Assembly (NCBI RefSeq): GCF_024612015.1
Contig: NZ_CP102512.1
Span: 2,356,001 to 2,420,000, forward strand
Direction of reading: 5' to 3'
DNA from: Streptomyces sp. CA-210063
Lineage (GTDB): Bacteria; Actinomycetota; Actinomycetes; Streptomycetales; Streptomycetaceae
Length of the DNA: 64,000 nt
The translations under genes were made by a program, and so were the position numbers. Each line of letters opens with the position of its first letter. Position 1 is the first letter of the stretch. Shown here piece after piece: positions 63,961 through 64,000 of this stretch. The notes beneath the pieces were generated by a model. It saw only the letters and a list, made by a program, of their open reading frames with translations. It was not told the origin of the DNA and did not search any database.

Positions 63961-64000
63961 ATGCTCAACATCGCGGACACACTGCACCGCTGGTGCCGCG
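63961..64000 (+). CDS. XdhC/CoxI-family maturation factor, N-terminus (cut by window end)
   Basis: The first 13 codons read MLNIADTLHRWCR, the usual opening of XdhC/PaoD-type proteins that sulfurate and insert the molybdenum cofactor. GGAG lies 13 bases upstream. It follows the large subunit by 168 bases, as paoD follows paoABC. Confidence 0.7.
   Translation, partial: MLNIADTLHRWCR

Overview
The window is a 64 kb piece of a high-GC actinobacterial chromosome, almost certainly Streptomyces. It shows GTG and ATGA-coupled starts, Shine-Dalgarno sites of the GGAGG type, many secreted enzymes, and short interspersed repeats of the kind seen across the genus. The gene order hemE, DUF3000, LuxR-type regulator, rnd, thiolase/fadB, then dxs, xylFGH, rok7B7, ngcEFG, GH92, aconitase and a murA paralogue matches, as far as I remember it, the S. 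coelicolor block from hemE down to sacA and murA2. Most of the window is therefore conserved chromosomal backbone.

Layout. 1-3.4 kb: hemE start (cut by the window edge), DUF3000 protein, LuxR-type regulator, RNase D. 3.4-6.6 kb: a CUT1 sugar ABC importer without its own ATPase; one permease carries an apparent 1-base frameshift. 7.0-10.4 kb: translationally coupled thiolase and fatty-oxidation multienzyme. 10.4-11.8 kb: a 50-residue coiled-coil ORF, a Tat-exported tail-fibre-like protein and a NYN-domain protein.

11.9-25.9 kb is the unusual part and breaks the backbone synteny. It holds three GT1-family glycosyltransferases, an RmlA-type nucleotidylyltransferase, two MFS exporters, a zinc-free quinone oxidoreductase, an NADPH-dependent FMN reductase, an extra metK and a secreted HAF-repeat protein. 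It also holds at least three gene remnants: an internally deleted oxidoreductase, an internally deleted sugar methyltransferase of the DesVI/TylM1 kind, and a broken SDR. No PKS or NRPS core is present. Three promoters in the island carry MerR/SoxR-type operators (CCTCAA-N6-TTGAGG lying in a long -35/-10 spacer), yet no MerR gene is in the window. I read it as an eroding deoxysugar/glycosylation and efflux island that still has a shared redox- or drug-sensing control.

26-38 kb: amino-acid permease, dxs, the xylFGH xylose importer with a strong hairpin between xylF and xylG, the ROK regulator rok7B7 with a matching site upstream of xylF, and the chitobiose importer ngcEFG with a near-consensus DasR site over its -10. 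38.8-44 kb: a large secreted GH92 alpha-mannosidase with a GACAACGTTGTC operator, a second orphan copy of that promoter/operator, and a secreted LPMO-CBM2 with a perfect CebR box. The 26-44 kb block is thus largely carbohydrate foraging under four different sugar regulators (Rok7B7, DasR, CebR and an unidentified LacI-like one).

44.2-53.2 kb: SRPBCC protein, HTH protein, a 211-bp MITE, a two-component system whose gene junction has been tandemly duplicated, a divergent large subtilisin with a (ACCAGC)n tract, and a LuxR-type regulator. 53.2-58.5 kb: aconitase with an iron-box-like element and an 18-bp MarR-type palindrome upstream, a DUF4236 protein, and an XRE-MurA fusion with its own palindrome. 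58.5-64 kb: Ppx/GppA protein and a Tat-exported molybdenum hydroxylase (2Fe-2S, FAD and Mo subunits) followed by the start of an XdhC-type maturation gene cut by the window end.
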